A stretch of 64,000 nt of DNA, taken from Paenibacillus camelliae. GTDB taxonomy: Bacteria; Bacillota; Bacilli; Paenibacillales; Paenibacillaceae. The stretch is taken from positions 124,001-188,000 of the forward strand of contig NZ_JAMBNY010000008.1 in assembly GCF_023715345.1 (NCBI RefSeq), in the 5' to 3' direction. The notes below the pieces were generated by a model. That model worked only from the letters and a program-made list of their open reading frames with translations. It made no database searches and had not been told where the DNA came from. How positions within the stretch are numbered: the stretch's first letter is position 1; every line of letters starts with the position of its first letter. Below, one piece after another: positions 6,942 to 16,700 of the stretch. A program made the position numbers and the translations under genes.

Positions 6942-9257
6942 ATGATTTCAAGCATGAAGGTAATGTGGTCTAAGCTGGAAAGTCAACCCAAAGGGGTATT
7001 TTACCGTAACAGCCTAGTATATATATTACTGGCCGCAAGCATACCTGGTTTTATGATTGGATTACTCGTCTATCATTTCGCTACTAATCAATTACAGGAT
7101 GACATTAGTGATTTGCACTATCAACAGATCAATGAGCGGGTGCAAAATATCGATGATCAGTTCAGCTATCTGGAGATGGGACTGTCGAATTGGGCGTTTA
7201 ATCCGACGTTTGGTTATCGACTACAAACTCTTGACTTCGTTTATTATTTTCAGGAAACATGGGATGTCACTAAGTCGCTTGTTGTAATGGAGGGCTCGCA
7301 CTCCTTAATTAATAATGTAGAGCTGTATATTGAGCGAGAACAGCAGCCGATCCTATTCAAAACTGAATTTTACCATCTCTATGATAAAAATACGATAGAT
7401 TACTATAAACAAATTTTACAGCAAGAAAAACGAATGTTTTGGATGCAAGATCAACAGATGGGCGATAGCAAGAACGGTTTGACATTGCTGCATAAAATTC
7501 CCGGAGAAAGTCCCATTCCCTTTGGCGTTCTAATTGTAAAGCTGGACAAGGAAAAGCTTATGAATTTGCTAAAAACGATGACGCCATATAATGAAGGAAC
7601 GACGTTTTTATTGGATAAAAATTATGAGTTAATGCTTTCAGATTCCAGTGAGCTGGACCCGCTGCAGGAGAAGCTCATCGAGCACATTAAGACGAGTGAG
7701 CAAACGACGGGTCAATTTGTCACTGACTACGGAAAAGAAAGCTATTCTGTATCCTACGGCGTTTTTAAGAGGTTAGCTGATGAGTGGATCTATGTGTCTG
7801 CGTCACCGATGACGCTTATTACAACACCTGTTGTTACGTTTTCCAAGTCATTGCTGTGGATTAGCGCATTTAGTTTAATTACAGCGCTTTTGCTTGCTTT
7901 TGTTGTGTCGAATACGATGTATTCACCGATTCAAAAGCTGCTTAACCAAATCGATCCTGAGCGGAGACAAGCTGATCGCAAAAGAAAAAATGAGTTTCAA
8001 ACGATCCGAGAGCATTGGACGAATATTTCTACGAAAAGTGCGGAGCTGGAGCAAAAAATCGAAACGACGCTGCCTATTCTGCGAAACACCTTTCTTATGC
8101 AGCTGCTGCAGGGACATATCGGTAATTTATCCGAGCAGGATCTGGAGCGAAGAATGCGCTCACTTTATTGGGAGGTAGGGACGCACCACTATACGTTTGT
8201 GCACATCTACTTAACGGGGCTGCATCGCATTGATCAGCCGATGACGCCGAATGATGAGCGACTAATGACCTTTGCAGCATACAATATGGCGCAGGAGATG
8301 GTCTCTGCACAATTTAATCAGGGCTATGCTTTAAATTTCCATGATCTGTCGCTTGGTATTTTTATTATTGAAGCCAATGATAAAATCGTGCAAAATGAAC
8401 AGCTCCAGCAATTCTGTGAACGGTACACGCATACGATTAATGAGCTGCTCAGGCTTCAGGTGAGTATTACAATTAGCCGTAAAACTGAAGAGCTGCGCAA
8501 GGTCCGCAATCTGTATATGGAGGTAGAGCGTGCAGCGAGCTACCGCCAGTTTCTGAATCAGAATCAGCTAATTTGGATGGAGGATTTACCGAAGGAGTTT
8601 ACGTTTGATGATATCGACTATCCCTTTGACGTGGAGCTGGAAATTTTACAAGCGATGCGCAGCGGGAACCGAGAGCAGGTGCTGGAGCTGCTGAGAAGGT
8701 TTATTGAAGCAGGAAGTATGCAGAAGGAGCATGTGGCCCAGCAAAATATGCTGCAGCTGCTGGGAAGCATACAGCATATGATGCTGCAATCCGGTATTAA
8801 CCCGATTAAGCTGTTTCACGGAGAGAATCTGTACAGACAGCTGTCACATATCCGTGATCCGAAAAAGCTGCTACGCTGGATGCGAGATATCGTCATTCGG
8901 CCTTACTTTGACGAGCTGGAAAATCGCGTGAATGCACAGCAAAAAGGGATGATGACCCAGATTATCGCGTATATACATGAGCATTACAAGCAGGATATAT
9001 CGTTAGATCAGTGTGCAGACCTCGTCGGTGTCAACTCCTATACGTTAAGCAAATGGTTTAAACAAGCAAGCGGAGTTAATTTTATCGATTATTTAACCGA
9101 GCTGCGCATAAAAAAGGCACAGGAGCTGCTTCGAAGTACAGATATGCTCATTAACGATATTGCGCAAGAGGTTGGATATCAGCAGCGGTATTTCAATCGG
9201 ATCTTCAAGAAGCATGTTGGTGTTACACCAAGCGAATATCGCAGCAGTACAGGGTAA
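6942..9257 (+). CDS. Membrane-bound AraC family regulator with extracellular sensor domain
   Basis: A 771-residue one-protein sensor and regulator. TM1 (about residues 24-48) and TM2 (about 293-322) enclose an extracytoplasmic domain of Cache type. A cytoplasmic middle part (about 330-660) follows, and the C-terminus (about 672-770) is an AraC double HTH with LDQCADLVGVNSYTLSKWFK and IAQEVGYQQRYFNRIFKK. The ATG at 6942 is preferred over the upstream ATG at 6909 because AGAGG lies 8 bases before it. In Paenibacillus-type genomes such proteins sit upstream of LplB/LplC/binding-protein operons and activate them when an oligosaccharide is sensed outside the cell. That is exactly the context here. 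A terminator follows, so the transport operon has its own promoter. Confidence 0.9.
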   Translation: MISSMKVMWSKLESQPKGVFYRNSLVYILLAASIPGFMIGLLVYHFATNQLQDDISDLHYQQINERVQNIDDQFSYLEMGLSNWAFNPTFGYRLQTLDFVYYFQETWDVTKSLVVMEGSHSLINNVELYIEREQQPILFKTEFYHLYDKNTIDYYKQILQQEKRMFWMQDQQMGDSKNGLTLLHKIPGESPIPFGVLIVKLDKEKLMNLLKTMTPYNEGTTFLLDKNYELMLSDSSELDPLQEKLIEHIKTSEQTTGQFVTDYGKESYSVSYGVFKRLADEWIYVSASPMTLITTPVVTFSKSLLWISAFSLITALLLAFVVSNTMYSPIQKLLNQIDPERRQADRKRKNEFQTIREHWTNISTKSAELEQKIETTLPILRNTFLMQLLQGHIGNLSEQDLERRMRSLYWEVGTHHYTFVHIYLTGLHRIDQPMTPNDERLMTFAAYNMAQEMVSAQFNQGYALNFHDLSLGIFIIEANDKIVQNEQLQQFCERYTHTINELLRLQVSITISRKTEELRKVRNLYMEVERAASYRQFLNQNQLIWMEDLPKEFTFDDIDYPFDVELEILQAMRSGNREQVLELLRRFIEAGSMQKEHVAQQNMLQLLGSIQHMMLQSGINPIKLFHGENLYRQLSHIRDPKKLLRWMRDIVIRPYFDELENRVNAQQKGMMTQIIAYIHEHYKQDISLDQCADLVGVNSYTLSKWFKQASGVNFIDYLTELRIKKAQELLRSTDMLINDIAQEVGYQQRYFNRIFKKHVGVTPSEYRSSTG

Positions 9258-9300
9258 AACCAAAAAAGTGATACTCCTTCAAAAAAGTGAAACAGGACGT

Positions 9301-9332
9301 GAAAAGCCTTGCTAGTCAAGGCTTTTTCTTTT
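9301..9332 (+). terminator. Rho-independent terminator after the AraC sensor gene
   Basis: AAAAGCCTTG and CAAGGCTTTT form a 10-bp stem with a 5-base loop, ending in a T-rich tract. Confidence 0.85.
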
Positions 9333-9346
9333 GCAAAAATGTGCAA

Positions 9347-9374
9347 TTGAACTGCTGGCGTATTTCAATAATAC
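9347..9374 (+). promoter_or_regulatory. Candidate promoter of the rhamnogalacturonan-type operon
   Basis: TTGAAC (9347-9352) and TAATAC (9369-9374) are 16 bases apart. TTGCAA-like words lie on both sides and could be activator half-sites, but this is weak. It is the only good match between the terminator at 9301-9332 and the permease gene. Confidence 0.4.
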
Positions 9375-9498
9375 TGAGATTGCAACTGGTGAGCAGATAC
9401 ATGATCTGCACCGCCGATCGCACCAACAGACGAGCATATAGACAAGACAATAAACCTGATAACCATTGTGATCGAGAGATGAGAGAAGGAGGAACGCT

Positions 9499-10407
9499 AT
9501 GAATGCTGCATGGATTGCCAAGCTGAAAAAGGATCGATTTTTGTATTTGCTGCTGCTACCTGGATTATTGTATTTTCTTGTTTTCAAATACGCCCCAATG
9601 TGGGGAGTACTCATATCGTTTCAGAATTTCCAGCCTTTTTTAGGGTTTTGGAAGAGTGAATGGATAGGCTTTACTCATTTTGAAAATTTCTTTGCACATC
9701 CAGATTTCTTTCGATTGCTGCGCAACACGTTAATACTGGGCTTCTATGATTTGATATTTTTCTTCCCCGCACCGATTATTATTGCACTTCTACTTAATGA
9801 AATTAGACTAGCTTATTTCAAACGATGGATTCAAACGTTAATATACGTGCCGCATTTTATATCGATGGTTATCGTAGCGAGTATGACCTACGTATTTTTA
9901 ACGACGCAGGACGGGCTTGTTAATGAAATCATATTCAATCTAACCGGTAAGAAGATAAATTTTCTGGCTGATCCTAGCTGGTTCAGGCCAATGATCATTT
10001 TGCAAATTATGTGGAAGGAAACGGGCTGGGGGACCATTATATTCCTCGCAGCACTCGCATCAGTTGATGTCGAGCAATATGAGGCAGCTATTGTAGACGG
10101 CGCTTCTCGTTTCCAACGACTCATTCATATTACGCTGCCAGCGATAAGCTCAGTGATTGTTATTTTGCTTATTCTGCGTTTGGGTAATTTCTTAGACACT
10201 GGCTTTGAGCAAATCTTCCTCATGACCAACTCCTTGAACCGAACGGTTGCCGACGTGTTCGATACGTATGTGTATTTTGTCGGTATTACCCAAGGGGCAT
10301 TCAGCTACAGTACAGCGATTGGCTTATTCAAATCCTTGGTCGGCATCGTGCTAATATACGGCAGTAACTGGCTTGCCAAACGGTTTGGTCAAGAAGGCAT
10401 CTACTAA
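9499..10407 (+). CDS. ABC transporter permease, LplB/YteP type
   Basis: A 302-residue inner-membrane permease with about six transmembrane helices. The cytoplasmic EAA loop that docks the ATPase reads EAAIVDGASRFQRLIHITLP. The N-terminal pattern LPGLLYFLVFKYAPMWG is characteristic of the LplB/YteP branch, which works with YtcP-type permeases and YtcQ-type lipoproteins on complex oligosaccharides. The ribosome site AGAAGGAGG lies 6 bases before the ATG. It is the first gene of the operon with permease 2, binding protein and degradative enzymes. No ATPase gene is nearby; these systems usually share a common MsmX-like ATPase encoded elsewhere. Confidence 0.92.
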   Translation: MNAAWIAKLKKDRFLYLLLLPGLLYFLVFKYAPMWGVLISFQNFQPFLGFWKSEWIGFTHFENFFAHPDFFRLLRNTLILGFYDLIFFFPAPIIIALLLNEIRLAYFKRWIQTLIYVPHFISMVIVASMTYVFLTTQDGLVNEIIFNLTGKKINFLADPSWFRPMIILQIMWKETGWGTIIFLAALASVDVEQYEAAIVDGASRFQRLIHITLPAISSVIVILLILRLGNFLDTGFEQIFLMTNSLNRTVADVFDTYVYFVGITQGAFSYSTAIGLFKSLVGIVLIYGSNWLAKRFGQEGIY

Positions 10408-10421
10408 AGGAGGGTGAAAAT

Positions 10422-11306
10422 ATGTTAAGTAAACACGACAGCTGGCATGAGCGATTTTTCGATATATTCAATTACTTGTTTCTCATATTGTTCGCTCTCG
10501 CTACAGTGCTACCGTTTGTCTACATTATTGCTGGCTCCTTCGCTACGGAGGCTGAGCTTGCTGAGCGCTCATTCTTTATATTCCCAAGAGATATCTCGCT
10601 TTCTGCCTACGAATACATCTTTTCATCTTCAACACTGTTTCGTAGCATGGGAGTCTCAATCTATATTACGATCGTTGGAACGATCACGAATCTGTTCTTT
10701 ACATTGACGATGGCATACGCCTTATCGCGAAAAGATCTGATGGGACGCAACATCGTTATGAATATGGTCATATTCTCGATGCTGTTTAGCGGGGGGATGA
10801 TTCCAGGCTATCTCGTTGTAAAGGAGTTAGGACTAGTTAACACGTATGCGGCGGTCATTTTGCCGGGGGCCATTAGTGCCTTTAACCTGATCGTTATTCG
10901 CAACTTCTTCCAGAACCTCCCTGCTGGTTTAGAGGAGTCAGCACGCATTGATGGCTGTAATGATATAGGCGTACTTTGGAGAATTGTTATTCCGTTGTCT
11001 ATGCCAATCATCGCGACATTTGGTTTGTTTTACGCCGTTGGTCACTGGAACAATTTCTTCTCGGCCCTGCTTTACTTGAACGATCATAATAAATGGCCGC
11101 TGCAGGTTATGCTCCGTGAAATTGTTATGCTGTCACAGCTCGCCATTGGAGACTTGAACAATGTTGACCCTGAGTTTGTTGAGCCACCGGATCAATCGGT
11201 CAAAATGGCAGTCATTATTGTAGGTACGATTCCTATTTTGCTTGTGTACCCATTCTTACAAAAGCATTTTGCAAAAGGAGCCTTGCTAGGCTCGATCAAG
11301 GGCTAG
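10422..11306 (+). CDS. ABC transporter permease, YtcP/LplC type
   Basis: A 294-residue permease partner of the preceding gene, 14 bases downstream with AAAGGAGGGTG in front. It has about six helices and the EAA loop EESARIDGCNDIGVLWRIVIP. The segment MLFSGGMIPGYLVVKELGL is typical of the CarbohydrateABC permease-2 / YtcP branch. Together with the LplB-type protein it should form the transmembrane channel for an oligosaccharide importer, probably for rhamnogalacturonan fragments given the downstream genes. Confidence 0.92.
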   Translation: MLSKHDSWHERFFDIFNYLFLILFALATVLPFVYIIAGSFATEAELAERSFFIFPRDISLSAYEYIFSSSTLFRSMGVSIYITIVGTITNLFFTLTMAYALSRKDLMGRNIVMNMVIFSMLFSGGMIPGYLVVKELGLVNTYAAVILPGAISAFNLIVIRNFFQNLPAGLEESARIDGCNDIGVLWRIVIPLSMPIIATFGLFYAVGHWNNFFSALLYLNDHNKWPLQVMLREIVMLSQLAIGDLNNVDPEFVEPPDQSVKMAVIIVGTIPILLVYPFLQKHFAKGALLGSIKG

Positions 11307-11386
11307 TGTCATCGACTAGCAATCTCGTTAGAACTCGCTATGAGCGATTCTATATAATGATTGAAACAAAAAAAGGAGGATCAAGT

Positions 11387-12961
11387 ATGAACAAAAAGAC
11401 AAACAAAGGCAAGCTAAAAGCAGGTTGGCTGCTCGTACTCGCTGTAGCCATGTTATTAACCGCTTGTTCATCAAACAATGGGGGGAACACGCAACCTAGC
11501 AATTCCCCAACAACAAATCCACCGACAGAAAATGCGAATGCTAACACGGATGACGTTGAAGTAAAGGAAGATCCGCTTAAGCTAGATATCATGATTGCAG
11601 CGTTCAGCACAGATCTGCCCGATGACAATTCTCCTATTATTAAAGCATTAGAAGAGTATACGAATACGGATGTGAACGTTCAATTTGTACCAAACAGTTC
11701 TTATCCAGATAAAGTGAATATTACGCTTGTGTCCGGAGAAATTCCTCATATTATGGTCGTTGACCGCAACTCAGCAAGCTTTATTAATGCGGCAAGAGCA
11801 GGCGCATTCTGGGATGTAGGACCTTACTTGAAGGATTATCCGAATCTTGCTCAGGCACATGAAGTAACACTAAACAACACGTCAATAGACGGTAAAAATT
11901 ATGGTATTTATCGTTCACGTGTGCTCGGACGTATGGGGGTAACGCTGAACGTAGACTGGATGAACAATCTTGGTCTTTCTGCTCCAACAACGATTGATGA
12001 GTTCTACAACATATTGAAAGCGTTTAAAGAAGATGATCCAGATCAAAACGGTAAAGATGACACCTATGGTATTGTCGTTTCGAAGTATAGCGGCCCGTGG
12101 GATATTATGCAGGTTTGGTTCGGCGCACCGAATAAGTGGGGTGAGGATGAAAACGGACAGCTGCTACCTACTCATATGTTCCCTGAGTATCGCGAAGCAC
12201 TGAAGTTTTTCCGTCAATTATACGAGGAAGGCTTAGTAAATGAAGACTTTGCAGTTATGGACTCCGCTGCATGGAATGATCCGTTCGTAAATGGAAAAGC
12301 AGGTGCATTTGTCGATGTAGCAGATAATGCTAGACGACTTGATAACGCTATGCAAGAAAAGGCACCTCGTGACACGCCTTACACCGATGTATTCCAGGCA
12401 CCAGTAGGACCGAAGGGGCATCGTGATATGCCGACTTCAGGCTATAACGGTATGCTGGCTATCTCAAAAAGCTCAGTGAAAACAGAAGAAGAATTGAAAC
12501 GAGTGCTTAAGTTTCTTGATCAGTTAAATGATGTAGAGATGAAGCTGCTTCTTGAGCGTGGTGTAGAAGGAAGACATTATGAGATGGTAGATGGTCATAT
12601 TAAATCTCTCATCAATGACGACCCTGCTCTGCTTAAAGAAATTGAAAGCTTGAACCAAATGCTAATGTATATTGGGCCGGAAGCTCCTAGCATCGAGCAA
12701 ACGCCGCTAAATGAAAAGATCAATGCTGTTCAAAAAGCGAATGAAGAAATCGTTGTGGGTAACCCAGCTGAGCCGCTTATCTCCGAAGTGTATGCACAGC
12801 TTGGTCAACAGATGGACAATATTATCGCTGATGCTCGTATTCAATATATCGTTGGTCAAATCGACGATGCTGGACTTGATGCAGCAATTGAGCTATGGAA
12901 GAAAAACGGCGGAGATGATTATATCGCTGAAATCAATGAATTGTATCAACAAATTAAATAG
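11387..12961 (+). CDS. Extracellular sugar-binding lipoprotein, YtcQ/LplA type
   Basis: A 524-residue substrate-binding protein. The frame is open from 11306, but the ATG at 11387 has AAAGGAGG 7 bases before it and starts a classic lipoprotein signal peptide: basic Lys-rich n-region, hydrophobic core and lipobox LTAC near residue 26. An Asn/Pro/Thr-rich linker follows, then a family 1 solute-binding fold of the long LplA/YtcQ kind. A Ca-site-like DPDQNGKDD segment is seen near residue 220. It lies about 80 bases after the permease genes and should deliver oligosaccharides to them. Confidence 0.92.
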   Translation: MNKKTNKGKLKAGWLLVLAVAMLLTACSSNNGGNTQPSNSPTTNPPTENANANTDDVEVKEDPLKLDIMIAAFSTDLPDDNSPIIKALEEYTNTDVNVQFVPNSSYPDKVNITLVSGEIPHIMVVDRNSASFINAARAGAFWDVGPYLKDYPNLAQAHEVTLNNTSIDGKNYGIYRSRVLGRMGVTLNVDWMNNLGLSAPTTIDEFYNILKAFKEDDPDQNGKDDTYGIVVSKYSGPWDIMQVWFGAPNKWGEDENGQLLPTHMFPEYREALKFFRQLYEEGLVNEDFAVMDSAAWNDPFVNGKAGAFVDVADNARRLDNAMQEKAPRDTPYTDVFQAPVGPKGHRDMPTSGYNGMLAISKSSVKTEEELKRVLKFLDQLNDVEMKLLLERGVEGRHYEMVDGHIKSLINDDPALLKEIESLNQMLMYIGPEAPSIEQTPLNEKINAVQKANEEIVVGNPAEPLISEVYAQLGQQMDNIIADARIQYIVGQIDDAGLDAAIELWKKNGGDDYIAEINELYQQIK

Positions 12962-12976
12962 TTTATGAAGTAGTAA

Positions 12977-13029
12977 CAGGAAGGGCTCGCACCTTTGTCC
13001 GAACGGGCAAGCTGTGCGGCCTATTCCTG
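12977..13029 (+). other. Intercistronic hairpin without T-run
   Basis: CAGGAA at 12977 pairs with TTCCTG at 13024-13029, with further pairing inside (GCAC with GTGC). No T-run follows. It could be a processing or stabilising stem that keeps the binding-protein message more abundant than the enzyme genes downstream, as is common after binding-protein genes. Confidence 0.45.
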
Positions 13030-13065
13030 CCTATGGAGCTAATCGGATACGAAGGAGAGATAGGG

Positions 13066-14343
13066 ATGGGAGAGCAAGCTTATGTGGAATGGTCGAGGAT
13101 CGATGTAAGTGCTGCGGGGCCACGGTGCAAGGTGCTGCTAGGCGATCTTAACAATGACGGGCGAATGGAGCTGTTGTTCGTGCAGGCAGATGGTGGAATT
13201 GATGATCGTTATGTTCCTCATCAGGTCATTGCATTAACAGCATTCACGATAGATGGCCAGCTGCTGTGGCAGGTAGGTGAGCCGCGAATGGACGCAGGAG
13301 GTCCAGGTTCAGATTATCCAGCACAGATCTATGATTGGGATCAAGATGGCTCCAATGAGGTGCTATGTGTCATGGATAAGGAGCTGCTCGTGCTTAATGG
13401 TCATGATGGGAGCGTCAAACGACGCTTGCCGCTGCCGGCTGAGTATGCGCATGACTGTATTATTATTTGTAATCTTAGAGGTACACCAGAAGCGCAGGAT
13501 ATTATACTAAAGGACCGTTATCGCCAGCTGTGGGCCATGGATCAAGACTGGAATTTGCTTTGGTCGTTTAAAGGGAACCCTGGACATTTTCCATATCCCT
13601 ATGATCTAAATGGCGATGGACGAGATGAGATTATTGCTGGCTATGATGTGCTAGATGCAGATGGCAAGCTGATGTGGTCTACGCAGCCGCTTGAAGATCA
13701 TGCAGACTGTATATGGGTAGGGGATGTATTAGGTCGTGGCGACAAGCAAATTGTTATTGGAGGCAGTGTGACGGTGATGTATGACCGTGATGGTAACGAG
13801 CTGTGGCGCTATGAAGGCTCAATTGAGTCTCAGCATATTGCGTTAGGGCGATTCATGAGCACGGAGCCAGGCCTGCAGATTGCTGGACTTGACCGAATCA
13901 AGCGCGGCGATACGGGGGATAAGCTGAAGCTGTCAGGACGTGACGGCATGTTTATGCTCAGTCAGCATGGTGAGGAGCTATGGAAGGAAGACCGCAAAAC
14001 GAGTGGCTGGTTAACGATCATTCATACGATTCGTCATTGGGATTCGAGCGAATATGATTATATACTGGCTTACCGCCGAGGTGGAGGAGTAAATCCAACG
14101 ATATATGACGGTCAAATGAATATTGTCGCTCAGTTTACATTAGATGGTTATGCTGTGTTTGGTGATTTGGTACAGAGCGGACTTGAGCAAGTTGTTATCT
14201 ATAGCGATCAGGAAGCTGCTATCTACGGCAAGCTTGCTCCGCCACCAGAAGCCTTCGAGGCAGGACAGCAAATGGATCGCCGTGCCATTGCTCAAACGAA
14301 GAGACTATATAGCTCAACCTTGTATCCGGGAGGGGAGTATTAA
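13066..14343 (+). CDS. PL11-like rhamnogalacturonan lyase-type beta-propeller protein, cytoplasmic
   Basis: A 425-residue protein from the ATG at 13066 (AAGGAG 8 bases upstream; an earlier in-frame ATG at 13033 lacks a good site). It has repeated Ca-binding-like turns: GDLNNDGRMELL, DWDQDGSNEVL and DLNGDGRDEII, each followed by a strand and a 'DGxLLW' or 'DGNELWRYEG' strand. This is the pattern of the propeller of PL11 rhamnogalacturonan lyases (YesW/YesX) and of FG-GAP proteins. It is shorter than PL11 enzymes and has no signal peptide, so it would act inside the cell. It overlaps the next gene by one base. Lyase activity is inferred from context; it may be a non-catalytic relative. Confidence 0.65.
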   Translation: MGEQAYVEWSRIDVSAAGPRCKVLLGDLNNDGRMELLFVQADGGIDDRYVPHQVIALTAFTIDGQLLWQVGEPRMDAGGPGSDYPAQIYDWDQDGSNEVLCVMDKELLVLNGHDGSVKRRLPLPAEYAHDCIIICNLRGTPEAQDIILKDRYRQLWAMDQDWNLLWSFKGNPGHFPYPYDLNGDGRDEIIAGYDVLDADGKLMWSTQPLEDHADCIWVGDVLGRGDKQIVIGGSVTVMYDRDGNELWRYEGSIESQHIALGRFMSTEPGLQIAGLDRIKRGDTGDKLKLSGRDGMFMLSQHGEELWKEDRKTSGWLTIIHTIRHWDSSEYDYILAYRRGGGVNPTIYDGQMNIVAQFTLDGYAVFGDLVQSGLEQVVIYSDQEAAIYGKLAPPPEAFEAGQQMDRRAIAQTKRLYSSTLYPGGEY

Positions 14344-16700
14344 TGCATTGTGGTGAATTTGTAAAAAGCAGCTGGGATCGCTTTGGAGGTCAGGATAACG
14401 ATGTACTGAAAACGATGGCGCAACGTTATATGTCCGCTCAGCCTGCTGAATCGTATACGTATCGTGTCTCATCGATGGATGGATTGAAGCGAGGTTTGGA
14501 TTATCGCTATGACATGGAGATGACTAGCCGCTTTCCTCAGATTCACAATGGACAGTATGTATATGCCTGGGCGAAGCTGTGGAGTGAGGAGGATACGGAG
14601 CTGCCGTTTAGCTTGAGCTGCTATGGCCCTGTGACCGTATATGTGAATGGAGCATTAGCTCATCATGCCAATATTGAGCAGGAGGTTTTTCCGCAGCAAA
14701 GAAGCTGGTTTCGCTTAAAGCTGAAGGCAGGCTGGAATCAGTTCGTATGGCAGTTTATGAAGACTGGGACGGGCTGCGGTGCGCAGTTTGGCTCAGGCTC
14801 GATTAAAGGCTTTCCTCTTCATTTTGTTGTTCCGTTCGGAGCAGCAGAAGGTGCAGAGGGAGTAATCTACACAGCCCCTATTGATGAAAGAAGAGCTGAC
14901 TTTGCTCATTGCGATATACTTGCGAGCGATAAGCAGTTAATATGGCATCCGCGCATGACATGGCAGAAGGAGGAGCTGCAGCAGACAGCTGCTGAGCGGA
15001 TCTTCGGGGCTTCCAAGGGGCAAGCGGTGCTGGCATGGACGTCGGTATATGCTAACGAAGATGGAGTATATGAGCTGAGTGGTACGTATAAGGGCAAGCT
15101 CATCATTATGTGCAACAATGAGCAGGTCGAGGTAGCTGAAGAGGAACAGCGAGGTGAACCCTCTGACTTGAATTTGTTAGATACAACCGTAGAACCGAGT
15201 AGAGCTGCTGTACTAAATTCGCAAAGGGCAGCAAATAAACTTGGTAGTACTGCAGATTTAAGCTCGCTAGAGGGAACGAGTGAATTGTCGTCGCACTTCG
15301 CTGTGAAGCTTTCTCTGCAAAAAGGACGCAACGACGTATGGATCTGGATGATTGAGCAAGACGGTATTGGTGTAAATTGGGAACGACTAGTTAGCTTGGA
15401 GCAAGGTGCAGCCGTTGATTTAACCGATGAGCTAAGCGCTGATGTGACCCCTGTCGCTCCATTGCAGGTGGAAGGGAATTCGCATGCATTTTTATACAGC
15501 GGACCATATGAGCAGCCACTATCCCTGCAGGATACGATAGCCCTGCAATCGATGTCGACCCTTCATACGACAATCGAAGGTCCATCCTATTGGCGGACCG
15601 ATATGCCTGGTGGCTATGTTCGTCCATTCGCAGAAACCTCTCATTATGGCAGATGGAATTATCCACTCGGCGTGACGCTATACGGCCTGCTAAGACTTGA
15701 GGATGAAGAGGCTCTGCAGTATGCTGTCAGTCATATTGAGAGCTGTACCGCATTCCATGATTACTCGTTCTGGGATGCGCAGATGTTCGGAGCGCCGGGC
15801 ATTAATCATCAGCTCGTTGGTATGGATAGCTTGGATGACTGCGGCTCGTTCGGGGCAACGATGCTGTATGCACATGCGAGACAGCCGCTTGCTGGAGCAG
15901 ACAGCCTCGCAGCTCGGATCGCTCACTATATTACAAGCGAGCAGAGCCGTCTCTCTGACGGAACGCTCTATCGCATTAAAGGCAGCACGAATTTTATGAA
16001 GGATACGATGTGGTGCGATGATCTCTATATGAGTGTGCCGTTTCTCGTTCGCTATAGCCTGCATACGGGCGAGCAGCGCTATATCGATGATGCGATTCAT
16101 CAGCTGCTGCAGTACAAGGAATATTTATTTGAGCCTTCACTTAACATCATGCATCATGTGTACGACATGAAATTTAATGCTCAGAACGGAGCGTTCTGGG
16201 GAAGAGGCAATGGATGGGTGCTTTTTTCGCTTGCTGAGCTGCTGTGTCACATTAAGGCTGATCATCCAAAGCGAGACGAGCTGCTACTCATGTTCCACGA
16301 GCTAAGCCGCGGCTATGCTGCGCTTCAAGGGGAGAACGGCCTGTGGCATCAGGTGCTGGATGATCACGAGTCCTATGAGGAAAGCTCCTGCACGTCGATG
16401 TTTGCTTACGCATTTGCAATTGGTGTTCAAGAGGGCTGGTATGATGAACCTTCCTCCTATATTGAATGCGTGCGTAAAGCATGGGAAGGATTGAAGAAGC
16501 GAGCTATTGATGAGGAAGGGAATGTGTATGGCGTATGTCGCGGCTCAGGCTTTGCACATCATTCTTACTATTATAAGCACGAGCTAATGCCAAGGCTGAA
16601 TGATACGCATGGCATAGGCATCATTATGCTGGCTGGGATTGAAGCGGGGAAAATGAACAGCTGGCTTGAAGCGCAGACGAGGCTGGAGGTACGGCCATGA
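14343..16700 (+). CDS. GH105-type unsaturated rhamnogalacturonyl hydrolase with N-terminal beta domains
   Basis: A 785-residue protein without signal peptide. Residues about 1-400 are beta-rich with jelly-roll-like stretches (YGPVTVYVNGALAHHANIEQ). Residues about 410-780 form the alpha/alpha barrel of GH105/GH88, with WCDDLYMSVPFLVRY, WGRGNGWVLFSLAELL and the SSCTSMFAYAFAIGV segment typical of YteR. YteR-type enzymes remove the unsaturated uronic residue made by lyases from rhamnogalacturonan disaccharides, using vinyl-ether hydration. The barrel is usually about 370 residues, so the N-terminal half is an added module. GGAGGGGAG precedes the ATG, and the gene overlaps its neighbours on both sides, showing tight translational coupling. 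Confidence 0.82.
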   Translation: MHCGEFVKSSWDRFGGQDNDVLKTMAQRYMSAQPAESYTYRVSSMDGLKRGLDYRYDMEMTSRFPQIHNGQYVYAWAKLWSEEDTELPFSLSCYGPVTVYVNGALAHHANIEQEVFPQQRSWFRLKLKAGWNQFVWQFMKTGTGCGAQFGSGSIKGFPLHFVVPFGAAEGAEGVIYTAPIDERRADFAHCDILASDKQLIWHPRMTWQKEELQQTAAERIFGASKGQAVLAWTSVYANEDGVYELSGTYKGKLIIMCNNEQVEVAEEEQRGEPSDLNLLDTTVEPSRAAVLNSQRAANKLGSTADLSSLEGTSELSSHFAVKLSLQKGRNDVWIWMIEQDGIGVNWERLVSLEQGAAVDLTDELSADVTPVAPLQVEGNSHAFLYSGPYEQPLSLQDTIALQSMSTLHTTIEGPSYWRTDMPGGYVRPFAETSHYGRWNYPLGVTLYGLLRLEDEEALQYAVSHIESCTAFHDYSFWDAQMFGAPGINHQLVGMDSLDDCGSFGATMLYAHARQPLAGADSLAARIAHYITSEQSRLSDGTLYRIKGSTNFMKDTMWCDDLYMSVPFLVRYSLHTGEQRYIDDAIHQLLQYKEYLFEPSLNIMHHVYDMKFNAQNGAFWGRGNGWVLFSLAELLCHIKADHPKRDELLLMFHELSRGYAALQGENGLWHQVLDDHESYEESSCTSMFAYAFAIGVQEGWYDEPSSYIECVRKAWEGLKKRAIDEEGNVYGVCRGSGFAHHSYYYKHELMPRLNDTHGIGIIMLAGIEAGKMNSWLEAQTRLEVRP

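Noticed and set aside
14906-16100. Long minus-strand frames inside the GH105 gene
   Set aside because: The plus-strand gene has clear family motifs throughout; the minus frames have no start context and low-complexity composition.
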